64,000 nt of DNA from Spirochaetales bacterium (GTDB taxonomy: Bacteria; Spirochaetota; Spirochaetia; Treponematales; Treponemataceae). The DNA lies in the NCBI GenBank assembly GCA_003252395.1, contig QKEL01000012.1, positions 1 to 64,000 on the forward strand. Direction: 5' to 3'. Of the stretch, positions 17,297 to 25,872 are shown in pieces. Positions within the stretch are counted from its first letter, which is position 1. Each line of letters starts with the position of its first letter. A model generated the notes under the pieces. That model worked only from the letters and a program-made list of their open reading frames with translations. It did not search any database and had not been told where the DNA came from. Position numbers and translations under genes: made by a program.

Positions 17297-18345
17297 GGTT
17301 CCATCCCGTGATTGCGGATTCGTTCTATGTCTTCCCAGCGGAAATCGAGGTCCATGAACTCAAGGAGCGGTTCCCTCGGCGGGCGTCGAAGGCCGTTATG
17401 GGCGGTTATTTCCGCGTCCAAGTCGGTGATTTTCGAGCGCGTGAGCCAGGGCTCGCCGAAGGCGAGAACCGCGCCGTCGGCGGAAACCGTGACCCTCGCG
17501 GGATTCCGGTATTCGGCGGCGGTGCCGGGGTATACGATACGGTCCGGGGCAAACGTCATTTTACCGTCGGCAAGGGACCAAGAACCGGCTTCGTAATTCC
17601 TGACTAAGGTACCCGTTCCCGTCACGCAAGTGTAAAGGGCGCCGGCTATCTCGAGGAACTTCGGGATGGGTATATCCACGCCGTCGCTTCCCGGAAAATG
17701 GGCGAGAACGTCGCGCTTTCGAGCGTCGGTGGCCCAGAAACGGATTCTCCAATACCGGTCGCCCGCAAAATAATAGGTATAAAAATCCTCGGCCGGCTCG
17801 CCGCGATAGAGGCGCATGGCGTCGGTGGCCCCGGCGGCCCTCCAAAAGCCCGAAAGGCGCGCGGCCAGCGCCGCGTTCGCCGCGTTCGTCGCGTCGGCGG
17901 CTGCCGCGTCGGTGCCCGCGGAACCCGAATGCGCGGGGGGAACCCGATCGAGGCGGGAAAAGAAGCGGAACCAGAGGCCGTCGCCCAAAAGCGCCGCGGG
18001 TACTTCCGCGTCGGTCTTTTCCCCCGAGTACCGCACCGAAATGAGCGATACCCCTCCGGTAGCGGAATCGGGGGAGGCGGCGCCGTCGGCTCCCGTAACG
18101 GCGGCGGGAATCCACCCGGTATCCTCGTATACGAAGCCGTAATAGGGCTTCAGCACGATCCGCATGCCCTCCGTGTCGGAGAACTGCACGAAGCGGCTCC
18201 GGTTTTCCCAAATGCCGGCAAGGGAGCCGGCCCTGCCGGATGCGGCCGATTGCGCGGCCAGGGGATACGGGATAACGAGGGCCAGGCGCAGGCATACGCT
18301 GAGGACAGAAAGGGTTTTCAGGCCGAGGCGACGGGGCGGCTTCAT
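17293..18345 (-). CDS. Secreted protein, unknown
   Basis: 350 aa. A signal peptide (about 1-32, basic start MKPPRRLGLK, cleavage near LAAQ) targets it to the periplasm or outer membrane. Two similar sub-domains can be seen. Each begins with a short SLAGIWENRSRFVQFSD- or LSGFWRAAGATDAMRLY-like strand followed by an aromatic FVYEDTGW or FYTYYFAGD strand, which suggests a duplicated lipocalin-like or beta-sheet fold (inference). An Ala/Asp-rich low-complexity spacer lies between them (about 145-165). The start fits the promoter at 18354-18383 and has no Shine-Dalgarno. Family not recognised. Confidence 0.68.
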   Translation of the reverse strand: MKPPRRLGLKTLSVLSVCLRLALVIPYPLAAQSAASGRAGSLAGIWENRSRFVQFSDTEGMRIVLKPYYGFVYEDTGWIPAAVTGADGAASPDSATGGVSLISVRYSGEKTDAEVPAALLGDGLWFRFFSRLDRVPPAHSGSAGTDAAAADATNAANAALAARLSGFWRAAGATDAMRLYRGEPAEDFYTYYFAGDRYWRIRFWATDARKRDVLAHFPGSDGVDIPIPKFLEIAGALYTCVTGTGTLVRNYEAGSWSLADGKMTFAPDRIVYPGTAAEYRNPARVTVSADGAVLAFGEPWLTRSKITDLDAEITAHNGLRRPPREPLLEFMDLDFRWEDIERIRNHGMEP

Positions 18346-18353
18346 GATTATTC

Positions 18354-18383
18354 ACTATATGACGGAAAGCCGAAAACGGACAA
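18354..18383 (-). promoter_or_regulatory. Sigma70-type promoter, leaderless geometry
   Basis: Read on the minus strand: TTGTCC, 18-base spacer, TATAGT, then 8 bases to the ATG at 18345. No Shine-Dalgarno is present before the ATG. Confidence 0.55.
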
Positions 18384-18571
18384 CCGCATGGCGTTTTTTT
18401 CTATGGAAAGGCCGCGCCCGCCGAACCGTTTCGCGCTCGCCGCGTCGGACGCCGTTCATCGCGCTGGCTTCGTCGCGCCCGGCGGCCATACCAAAGAAAG
18501 TCCCTCGCCCATCGCGCCTTCGATCTCCCCTTTTCTCCCCCTCCGCGAAGTGATACACTCGGGGCCTACCC

Positions 18572-19972
18572 ATGAAAGACCTGTCTCTCGATAAAACCGT
18601 GTTGAAAATCGCCGCGCCCGCGGTGCTGGAATTGGTATTGACCTCGCTGAGCCAGTTGGTGGACACCGTGATGGTCGGCGGGATCGGCGCGTACGCGATC
18701 GCGGGGATCGGCATAACCAACCAGCCGCGGTTCGTGATGCTCGCCTCGTTTATCGCGCTGAACGTGGGCACCACGGCGCTCATGGCGCGGTTCAGGGGGG
18801 CGAACGACAAGGCCTCGGCCGATATCGTGACGGCGCAGTCGGTCCTCCTTACCGCGGCCCTGGCGGCGGTGATCACGGTGCCGGGCTGGCTTTTCGCGCG
18901 GCCCATGATGCGGGCACTGGGCTCCTCGGGAGAGGCGCTCGAGGCGGCGACGGACTATTTCCGCATAACGTCGCTTGCCTTCGTGCCCACGGCCCTGCCC
19001 CTGGTTATCTCCGCCCTGTTGCGGGGCGTTGGCGACACGAAGATCGCGCTCCGGTTCAACGTGACGGCCAACGCGGTGAATCTCGCGTTCGATTGGCTTC
19101 TTATATATGGCAATCTCGGCTTTCCGGCGCTCGGGGTGCGCGGCGCGGCGATCGCCACGGTACTGGGAAACCTTTCGGCCTGCGCCATGGCCTTCGCGGC
19201 CATTTCGGGGCGGAATCGCCGCGCGGCGCCGGGAGCCGGCGGAAACGCGGGGCTGCGCGCGCGGCTCGGGCGATCCTCGGATTTCGTGGAACTGCGCCTG
19301 GTCCCCTCGCTGGTCGCGCCGAACCCGTCCATGCTCGCCCGGATCGTGCGAATCGGGCTGCCCTCCGCCGGGGAACAGCTGGCCCTTAGGGTCGGCCTCG
19401 TGCTCTATACGGTGACCATCGCCGCCCTGGGAACGCGGGCCTTCGCGGCCCACCAGATCGCCCTTTCCATTTTAAACATGTCTTTCGTGATCGGTCAGGC
19501 GTACGGGATCGCCGCGGCGAGCCTTACGGGACAGGCACTCGGGCGCAAAGACCCGGCGCTCGCCCGAAAGGCCGCGGCGCTTGCGCGACGGCAAGGGACG
19601 GTGATCGCGACGACGGTGGGCGTCCTTCTTTTTCTCTTCAGGTACCCGTTGATTTCGCTGTTCACCCGGGATCGCGACATCGTGGCGATGGCGGCGGAAG
19701 TCCTTTTCATCGTGGCGCTCCTGCAGCCCTTCCAGTCGTCGTTCCAGGTGCTCTCGGGGGCGTTACGGGGCGCGGGTGATTCCCTCTACCCCGCCCTCTC
19801 GCTCGCGTTCGGGATTCTGGTAGTCCGCCCCGTCCTTTCCCTCGCGTTCGTGCATGGGTTGGGCTGGGGGCTCACGGGCGCGTGGTATGCCCTCTTAACG
19901 GACCAAACCATGCGGTTTTTAATGCTCTGGCTGCGGTACAGGACGGGTAAGTGGACGAACGCGCGCGTGTAG
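18572..19972 (+). CDS. MATE family multidrug/sodium efflux transporter
   Basis: 466 aa with the twelve-helix pattern of MATE exporters, which expel cationic drugs or metabolites in exchange for Na+ or H+. Family features seen: the N-terminal KTVLKIAAPAVLELVLTSL, then LSQLVDTVMVGGIG; the mid-loop ALLRGVGDTK with a following N.VNLAFDWLLIYG; and in the second half the repeat SALRGAGDSLYPAL. A 50-residue insert around 210-255 is Arg/Ala-rich and carries a second SPRFV-like loop. The ATG at 18572 is the first usable start. Ribosome binding is weak; a TACACT box lies 12 bases upstream. The transported substrate cannot be predicted. Confidence 0.93.
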   Translation: MKDLSLDKTVLKIAAPAVLELVLTSLSQLVDTVMVGGIGAYAIAGIGITNQPRFVMLASFIALNVGTTALMARFRGANDKASADIVTAQSVLLTAALAAVITVPGWLFARPMMRALGSSGEALEAATDYFRITSLAFVPTALPLVISALLRGVGDTKIALRFNVTANAVNLAFDWLLIYGNLGFPALGVRGAAIATVLGNLSACAMAFAAISGRNRRAAPGAGGNAGLRARLGRSSDFVELRLVPSLVAPNPSMLARIVRIGLPSAGEQLALRVGLVLYTVTIAALGTRAFAAHQIALSILNMSFVIGQAYGIAAASLTGQALGRKDPALARKAAALARRQGTVIATTVGVLLFLFRYPLISLFTRDRDIVAMAAEVLFIVALLQPFQSSFQVLSGALRGAGDSLYPALSLAFGILVVRPVLSLAFVHGLGWGLTGAWYALLTDQTMRFLMLWLRYRTGKWTNARV

Positions 19973-19975
19973 CCC

Positions 19976-20389
19976 TTAGAGGGCGAGGGAGACGATGAGG
20001 ACGGCGAAGGCGATATGGGTGAGCGAAAGGATGAGGCGGTCGCCGCGAACGCGGGCCCTTTCGCGGGCGTTTCGGTCAAAGCGGCGCCACGCCAGCGTCA
20101 TGGCGTCGAAGGCGACGAGGACGAGCGCGGCGAAAAGGGGCATGACTACCCGGGACGATACGGATTTAATGGCCACCGCGATGGTTCCGGCGAGGAACCC
20201 GAGGGCCACGGCGTAAAAGATCACGCTCAGGCGCCGCCTGAGGGGCTGCAGTTCCACGTTGGCCCGGTATTCCGCGCTAAGGCCGGCGAATCCCGCGAGA
20301 CGCTCCCACAGGGGCAGCTTGAACTGGAGTATCAGCGCGATTATTCCGGAAACGATGCCGCATAGGGTGCCCGCGACGATTAAAACCAT
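19976..20389 (-). CDS. Small membrane protein, unknown
   Basis: 137 aa. The open frame continues upstream to 20953, but that part is antisense to recO. The ATG at 20389 is supported by a sigma70-type promoter at 20397-20425 placed 7 bases before it. Four hydrophobic segments are predicted (about 2-20, 57-75, 82-100, 118-137), with a central soluble loop (EYRANVELQPLRRRLS) and a basic loop (RRFDRNARERARVRGDR). No family recognised. It converges on the MATE gene with a 3-base gap. Confidence 0.65.
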   Translation of the reverse strand: MVLIVAGTLCGIVSGIIALILQFKLPLWERLAGFAGLSAEYRANVELQPLRRRLSVIFYAVALGFLAGTIAVAIKSVSSRVVMPLFAALVLVAFDAMTLAWRRFDRNARERARVRGDRLILSLTHIAFAVLIVSLAL

Positions 20390-20396
20390 GCCTACG

Positions 20397-20425
20397 GTTA
20401 TACCGGGATCGCCCGCTCCCGTCAA
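20397..20425 (-). promoter_or_regulatory. Sigma70-type promoter, leaderless geometry
   Basis: On the minus strand: TTGACG, 17-base spacer, TATAAC, then 7 bases to the ATG at 20389. It fixes the start of the small membrane protein and is back-to-back with the recO promoter. Confidence 0.65.
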
Positions 20426-20433
20426 TGCGCGCC

Positions 20434-20462
20434 TTGACAGGGGGAAGCGCCCCCGCGAAAAT
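20434..20462 (+). promoter_or_regulatory. Probable recO promoter
   Basis: A perfect -35 TTGACA (20434-20439), 17-base spacer and a weak -10 GAAAAT (20457-20462), ending 9 bases before the recO ATG. GGGAG lies in that gap, so the mRNA would carry at most a few leader bases. Confidence 0.45.
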
Positions 20463-20471
20463 GGGAGCGCC

Positions 20472-21233
20472 ATGGCAGAACGCAGCTGGACCACCGAAGC
20501 GCTTATCCTTTCCCTAACCGCCTGGGGCGAAAGCAACCGGGAAGCCCTCTTTCTCACGCCGGACCGCGGGCTCCAGCGCGCCTCGGTATTCGGCGGCGCG
20601 AAGAGCAAGCTCCGCGCACAGGTAGGCCCCTGGCAAACCGGCACGCTGTGGGTGTATACGGATCCCGTGAAAAAGACCGCGAAAATCACCGATATCGACG
20701 TGACCGCGTGGCGCCAGGGCATCAGGGAATCGCTGGTGAGGACCTGGTGCGCCTCGCTGTGCGCGGAGCTGGTGACCAAGAGCCACGGCAACGCGGACTG
20801 GCGGGTGGTGAACGCCTTTTTGGACGGAATCGCGGTGTCGGACGACGACGAGTGCCGGCGGGGACTCCTCCGTTTCGCGTGGCGGCTCCTGATCGGCTCG
20901 GGGGTGAATCCCGAAACGGGCCGCTGCGCCCGCTGCGGCGAGGGCATAGCCAAGAGCCTGCGCGGGGAACCGTTCCCCGTAGCCTTTTACTCGCCCCACG
21001 AGGATTCCTTCTTGTGCCCCGCGTGCGCCCGCGCCGAGGAGCGCGGTTTTCCCCTTTCGGCCCCGGCCCTCGTGTACCTCGACGCGGTGGAGCATCTCGC
21101 GCCGTCCCAGGCGCGCGCCCTCCCGCTGGACGGACCGGCGTACGCGGAACTCAGAGGCGTTCTCTTCTTCCTCCTAACCCGATTGGTGCAGGGGCCCCTG
21201 AAAACCCTGGAAACGGGAGAGGGCATTTTATAG
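20472..21233 (+). CDS. recO: DNA repair protein RecO
   Basis: 253 aa, the usual RecO size. It has an N-terminal OB-fold-like region (WTTEALILSLTAWGESNREALFLT, and FGGAKSKLRAQVGPW matching the basic DNA-binding loop) and a C-terminal helical part with a four-Cys zinc site: CARCGEG about residue 155 and CPACAR about residue 180. RecO helps RecR load RecA on SSB-coated DNA in gap repair. The ATG at 20472 follows GGGAG and starts at the expected place for the fold; the open frame upstream to 20259 is not coding. recJ, a functional partner in the same RecFOR pathway, lies two genes downstream. Confidence 0.88.
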   Translation: MAERSWTTEALILSLTAWGESNREALFLTPDRGLQRASVFGGAKSKLRAQVGPWQTGTLWVYTDPVKKTAKITDIDVTAWRQGIRESLVRTWCASLCAELVTKSHGNADWRVVNAFLDGIAVSDDDECRRGLLRFAWRLLIGSGVNPETGRCARCGEGIAKSLRGEPFPVAFYSPHEDSFLCPACARAEERGFPLSAPALVYLDAVEHLAPSQARALPLDGPAYAELRGVLFFLLTRLVQGPLKTLETGEGIL

Positions 21234-21285
21234 TAAAAAATGGTATACTAAAGGACGAAACGACGTTAGTACCGGGAGGCTTCCT

Positions 21286-22614
21286 ATGCGCGCAGTAGAC
21301 ATCATCATGAAAAAGCGGGGCGGCCCGGGGAATCCCAGGGGCGCCGAACTGAGCCGAGAGGAAATCGAATTCCTGATCGGCGGCTACGTGGCGGGCGACA
21401 TACCCGATTACCAGGTTTCTTCCTGGCTCATGGCGGTCTTTTTTAACGGCATGACCTTCGCCGAGGCGGGCATTCTTACCGACGTGATGCTTCGCTCGGG
21501 AAAAACGATAGATCTTTCGGGCATCGAGGGGCCCTTCGTCGACAAGCATTCGACCGGCGGCGTGGGCGACAAGATATCGCTGCCCCTCGCCCCGATCGTG
21601 GCGAGCTGCGGCGTGCGGGTGCCCATGATGAGCGGCCGCGCCCTTGGCCATACGGGGGGAACCCTGGACAAGCTCGAATCCATCGCCGGTTTCCGCACGG
21701 GGCTTTCCGTGCCCGAATTCCGCGACTATATCGTAAAATGCGGCTTCGCCATGACCGGGCAAACGAAGGAAATCGTTCCCGCGGACCGGCTCTTGTACGC
21801 CCTTCGCGACGTGACCGGCACGGTGGAATCCATTCCCCTCATCACGGCGAGCATTCTCTCCAAGAAGGTGGCCGAGGGCGCCGAAGCCCTCGTATTCGAC
21901 GTGAAATGCGGTTCAGGCGCGTTCATGAAAAACCTGGAAGACGCCACGGGGCTCGCGGAAAGCCTGGCGGGCACGGGCAAGGCCATGGGCAAGCGAGTCG
22001 CCTGCCTGATTACCGACATGAACGATCCCCTGGGCGAGATGGTCGGGAACTTTTTGGAAATAGAGGAAAGCCTCGATATATTGGAAGGCAAGGGGCCGGC
22101 GGACGTAACGGAACTTACCCTGGCCCTGGGCGCCTGGATGGTCGTACTGGGCGGAAAGGCCGCGACGCGCGAAGAGGGGCTGGAACGATGCCGCGCCGCC
22201 GTCGCCTCGGGGGAGGCCCGGCGCCGATTCCTCGAGAACGTGCGGCTGCAGGGCGGCGACCCGGAAAAACTCCTCGCCGAGCGCGGAATTAGGCGAAGCC
22301 CCCACCACGCGGAATTCCGCGCCCCGGCCGACGGCTATATTCAGGGCATTGACGCGTACCTGACCGGGCTCGCGGGAGTGCACCTCGGCGTGGGCCGAAA
22401 CCGCACCGACGAGGCCGTATGCGCCGAGGCGGGCATGCGAATCCGCCGCAAGAAGGGAGACGCGGTCAAAAAAGGCGACCTTGTCATGGACGTGTGGGGC
22501 AAAGACGACGACTCGCTCGCGCCCGCCTTGGACCTGCTTTCCCGGGCGCTCCGCATCGGGGCCGAAAAAACCGCGCCCGTACCCCTGGTATTGAGGGAAA
22601 TTACCGCCGTATGA
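21286..22614 (+). CDS. deoA: Pyrimidine-nucleoside/thymidine phosphorylase
   Basis: 442 aa. This cytoplasmic enzyme cleaves thymidine or uridine with phosphate to base and (deoxy)ribose-1-phosphate for salvage. Family motifs are intact: VDKHSTGGVGDKISLPLAPI (phosphate and substrate loop), MSGRALGHTGGTLDKLE, the KKVAEGAEALVFDVKCGSG region, and the C-terminal barrel domain with ADGYIQGIDA. GGGAGG lies 6 bases before the ATG. Its stop codon overlaps the start of recJ (ATGA), so translation is coupled. Whether it is the thymidine-only (deoA) or the broad pyrimidine enzyme (pdp) cannot be told by eye; the length and GVGRNRTDEAVCAEAG tail fit either. Confidence 0.93.
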   Translation: MRAVDIIMKKRGGPGNPRGAELSREEIEFLIGGYVAGDIPDYQVSSWLMAVFFNGMTFAEAGILTDVMLRSGKTIDLSGIEGPFVDKHSTGGVGDKISLPLAPIVASCGVRVPMMSGRALGHTGGTLDKLESIAGFRTGLSVPEFRDYIVKCGFAMTGQTKEIVPADRLLYALRDVTGTVESIPLITASILSKKVAEGAEALVFDVKCGSGAFMKNLEDATGLAESLAGTGKAMGKRVACLITDMNDPLGEMVGNFLEIEESLDILEGKGPADVTELTLALGAWMVVLGGKAATREEGLERCRAAVASGEARRRFLENVRLQGGDPEKLLAERGIRRSPHHAEFRAPADGYIQGIDAYLTGLAGVHLGVGRNRTDEAVCAEAGMRIRRKKGDAVKKGDLVMDVWGKDDDSLAPALDLLSRALRIGAEKTAPVPLVLREITAV

Positions 22615-24731
22615 ATTGGAACAAAAAAGATATCGGACGCGAAATGATCCGGGAGCTTACCGCCCGGTACGGATGCGACGCGCTCACCGCTTCCATTCTC
22701 GCGCGGCGGGGCATCGTGGAAGGCCCGGACCTCCTGTTTTACCTTGAGGACGACCTCAGGTACCTGCACAACCCCTTTCTCTTCGAATCGATGGAAGACG
22801 CGGTGGACCGCGCGCTCGACGCGAAGGACGAGGGAGAAAAGGTATTGATTTTCGGGGACCGGGACGTGGACGGAATCACCAGCACCACGTTGCTCGCGCA
22901 GGCGCTCACGGACCTGGGCATGGACGTGGCCTGGCGCGTTCCCGAGGGCGACGAGCCCTACGGCCTTTCCATGGCCGCCGTCGAGGCCCATGCCGCCGAT
23001 TTCGGCACCCTGATAATCACCGTGGACAACGGCATTTCCTGCGTCGCGGAAATCGCCCGCGCGGCCGAGCTCGGGATAGACGTGATCGTGCTCGACCACC
23101 ACAATCCGCAGGAAACGCTTCCCCCCGCCGCGGCGATCGTGAACCCGAAGCTCCAGGATTCTGCCTACCCCTTCAGGGACCTTGCGGGCTGCGCGGTCAC
23201 CTGGAAGTTTATCCAGGCCCTGCGTTTCGGCATGCTGGAACTCTATAAGCAGCAAATCTGCCTTCTCAACGTGCGGCCCGCGAACGAGGCCTTTATCGTC
23301 GAGGCGGTGAAGGTCGTGAACATGAACGAGACCGACCGCCTCACCGAGACCATCGTGCCCGGCATGGTATCGATCTCCCAAACCCGGCTCGTGCCCTTCC
23401 TGAAGGGCCAGCAGATATTCGTGTGGGACGCGGCCATGCAAAAGAAACAGCTCGAGAAGGTTTTCGGCAAGGGCGTTGAGTTCAATTTCCTCGATATGGC
23501 CCCCGAAATTTCCCGGGACATTCCCGCGGTGCGCGGCATGAGCCTTCTCAAGGTAAAGGACCTATCGAGGATCGGGCGGTACCAGGACAGGCCCGTGAGC
23601 GAACTCGACGGTTTCCTGAACGTGTTCATAACCTTCATGCAGCGCCGGAACGCGATTTTCGGCAAGCGGGAAAACGAGGAACTCCAGCTGGTCGCCCTCG
23701 GCACCCTCGCGGACCTGATGCCCCTGAAAAACGAGAACCGCATCCTCGTGAAGCGCGGGCTTTTGGCGATGAACGAAAACCCGAGGCCGGGCCTGGCGGA
23801 ACTGCTCGCGCGACAGGGCCTCGCCGGCAAGAAAATCGGCACCGCGGACATCGCCTGGCAGGTATCCCCGGCCATTAACGCGACGGGCCGCATGGGAAAC
23901 CCCGCCTTGGCCATAAAGCTCCTGACCGAAACCGGCCAGGGGGAGCGAAACCGCCTCTCCGAGGAAGTGGTGCGCATGAACGCCGACCGAAAGCAGCTCG
24001 GCGCGGACAGCTGGGCGATCGTGGAACCCCTGGCGAAGGAAAGCCTCGCGAAATTCTCCGAGCGCCTCGTGGTCGCCTCGAGCGCCGACATTCACCGGGG
24101 GGTCACCGGCATAATGGCGAACCGCCTTTCTTCCTGCTTTCACGTACCCGCCGTGGTAGTGTGCTTCCAGCGCGACGGGACCGCGGTAGGCTCCATGCGC
24201 TCCGCCCGGGGCTTTCACCTTGATAACCTCCTGGAGCCCTGCGCCGATCTCTTTATAGACCACGGAGGCCATGCCTTCGCCGCGGGCTTCAGCATGGACG
24301 CGAAACGCTTCCCCGAGCTCGCCTCGCGCCTCGCCCGGCTTTCGGGGGACATTTCCTTCCCGGATACCGACGAGGCCGAGGAACTTGCCATAGACGCGGA
24401 ACTGCCCCACGAGTACGTTACCCCGGCGCTCCTGGAATTGTCGGACCGGTTGGAGCCCTACGGGGAAGGCCACGAGCAGCTCAACTTCCTCGCGCGCCGC
24501 ATGAAAATCGTCACGGCGGACATTATGGGCAAAACGGAGAAACAGCACCTGAAGCTCACCTTCGACTGCGGAAAGTACAAATGGCCCGCCATTTTTTGGC
24601 AGGCAGCCGAGCGGCTCAACAGGGACTTTTCGGTGAACGACACCGTGGACGCGGTCTTCCAGGTAAACCGGAACGTGTTTAACGGCGCCGAAATACCCCA
24701 AATGATCCTGCAGGACGTGCAAAAGGGCTAG
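22611..24731 (+). CDS. recJ: RecJ-type single-stranded-DNA exonuclease
   Basis: 706 aa, cytoplasmic, DHH superfamily 5'-3' exonuclease used in recombination and mismatch or base-excision repair. Seen: motif I FGDRDVDGITST (usual form is D.DADG), LIITVDNGISC, motif III VLDHHNP, then GTLADLMPLKNENR, the DHHA1-side SADIHRGVTGIMANRL, HGGHAFAAGFSMD, and a C-terminal OB fold. Between DHH and GTLAD there are about 200 residues, roughly 115 more than in E. coli RecJ; the extra block is partly charged and contains GQQIFVWDAAMQKKQLEKVF. The ATG at 22611 overlaps the phosphorylase stop; the longer frame from 22419 is not coding. The M23 peptidase gene starts 1 base after the stop. Confidence 0.9.
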   Translation: MNWNKKDIGREMIRELTARYGCDALTASILARRGIVEGPDLLFYLEDDLRYLHNPFLFESMEDAVDRALDAKDEGEKVLIFGDRDVDGITSTTLLAQALTDLGMDVAWRVPEGDEPYGLSMAAVEAHAADFGTLIITVDNGISCVAEIARAAELGIDVIVLDHHNPQETLPPAAAIVNPKLQDSAYPFRDLAGCAVTWKFIQALRFGMLELYKQQICLLNVRPANEAFIVEAVKVVNMNETDRLTETIVPGMVSISQTRLVPFLKGQQIFVWDAAMQKKQLEKVFGKGVEFNFLDMAPEISRDIPAVRGMSLLKVKDLSRIGRYQDRPVSELDGFLNVFITFMQRRNAIFGKRENEELQLVALGTLADLMPLKNENRILVKRGLLAMNENPRPGLAELLARQGLAGKKIGTADIAWQVSPAINATGRMGNPALAIKLLTETGQGERNRLSEEVVRMNADRKQLGADSWAIVEPLAKESLAKFSERLVVASSADIHRGVTGIMANRLSSCFHVPAVVVCFQRDGTAVGSMRSARGFHLDNLLEPCADLFIDHGGHAFAAGFSMDAKRFPELASRLARLSGDISFPDTDEAEELAIDAELPHEYVTPALLELSDRLEPYGEGHEQLNFLARRMKIVTADIMGKTEKQHLKLTFDCGKYKWPAIFWQAAERLNRDFSVNDTVDAVFQVNRNVFNGAEIPQMILQDVQKG

Positions 24732-24732
24732 G

Positions 24733-25758
24733 ATGCGCCCCCGTAAGCTGATCTGTGCGCCCCTGGGCGTCGCCTCCCTCGCCGTCGCGGCGTTTCTCGC
24801 CATCGCGGCGGGCCCGACGGCAACCGATAGGAATGTCCCGATCGCCGGTCCAGGACCAGCATCTTCGCTTTCGGCCGAGATGGCGGCCGTTGCAGGCGCG
24901 GATGCTACCGCGGACTCAGGCGGAATGAAGGCATACAAGAGCGCCGTTCCCGATTCGGCTACGCCCGGGGACTGCCTCATATTCAGCTTTCCCGAAGAGG
25001 CACGGGAAGCCGACTGCATTCTTTACGACAACGCCGGCAAAGCGATCGCCCGGACCGCAGGCTTTCGCGCGGGCGAAAGCGCGGAGGCCCCCTGGGTATT
25101 CGTTCTCGCGGTGCCCGCAACGGCACGGCCCGGGCTTGGCCGCCTCGAAACGGTGCTCCGGCGCGAAGACGGCTCCGCCTTCGACAGGGCTTGGGGCGTT
25201 TCAATCGGGGAAAAAGCCTTCATGGCGGAAGAAGTGCGGCTCACGGCCAAGAACGCCGCCATTCGAAGCGACTTTAGCCGGGAACGCATGAAACAGATCG
25301 ACCGGTTAAACGAAATACTTTTCCGTTTCGATCCCGGCGCCCCCCGGTATTTCGGCCCCTGGAAATCGCCGGTCGGCGACGCGCCGAGGAGCGCGGCCTT
25401 TTTCGATGCACGAACCTATCTCTACCCCAAGGGAACGCGCGAAACGACCTACCACTACGGCATCGACTTCGCCGTCCCCCGGGGAACGCCGGTTTTCTCC
25501 TCCGGCGACGGGATCGTCGTGCTCGCCGAATCGCGTATCTCCACGGGCTGGTCGGTCGTGGTGGAACACCTGCCCGGCGTCTATAGCCTCTACTACCACC
25601 TCGACTCCCTCGCCGCCTCCGAAGGGGAAGCCGTGCGAGCGGGTACCCTTATCGGCCGCTCCGGTTCCACGGGCCTTTCCACGGGACCGCACCTTCACTG
25701 GGAATTTCGCGTGAACGGGGAAGCGGTCTCGCCCGACTGGTTTCTCTCCCGGGACTAA
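24733..25758 (+). CDS. M23 family metallopeptidase (secreted)
   Basis: 341 aa. A hydrophobic N-terminal segment (about 12-27) acts as signal peptide or anchor; an Ala-rich spacer and a beta-rich domain (about 70-160) precede a C-terminal peptidase M23/LytM domain (about 225-340). The zinc ligands are seen in HYGIDFAVP (HxxxD) and GPHLHWEFR (HxH). Such enzymes cut peptidoglycan cross-bridges in the periplasm, or regulate amidases. The presence of both ligand sets argues for an active enzyme. It is third in the deoA-recJ operon (1-base gap to recJ), an odd functional mix that more likely reflects shared transcription than a pathway. Confidence 0.9.
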   Translation: MRPRKLICAPLGVASLAVAAFLAIAAGPTATDRNVPIAGPGPASSLSAEMAAVAGADATADSGGMKAYKSAVPDSATPGDCLIFSFPEEAREADCILYDNAGKAIARTAGFRAGESAEAPWVFVLAVPATARPGLGRLETVLRREDGSAFDRAWGVSIGEKAFMAEEVRLTAKNAAIRSDFSRERMKQIDRLNEILFRFDPGAPRYFGPWKSPVGDAPRSAAFFDARTYLYPKGTRETTYHYGIDFAVPRGTPVFSSGDGIVVLAESRISTGWSVVVEHLPGVYSLYYHLDSLAASEGEAVRAGTLIGRSGSTGLSTGPHLHWEFRVNGEAVSPDWFLSRD

Positions 25759-25872
25759 TGGAATTCCGCCCTTTCCCATGCTATCATCAGGGGGGAGCGC
25801 CCCTAAGAACTCGGAAGCTCCTTCTCTCCCGCCGATTATGCGGGGAAGAATGATCAAAATCAGGAGATTAAC

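Noticed and set aside
20390..20953. N-terminal extension of the small membrane protein
   Set aside because: It runs antisense to the zinc-finger part of recO, and a good promoter sits inside it just before the ATG at 20389.
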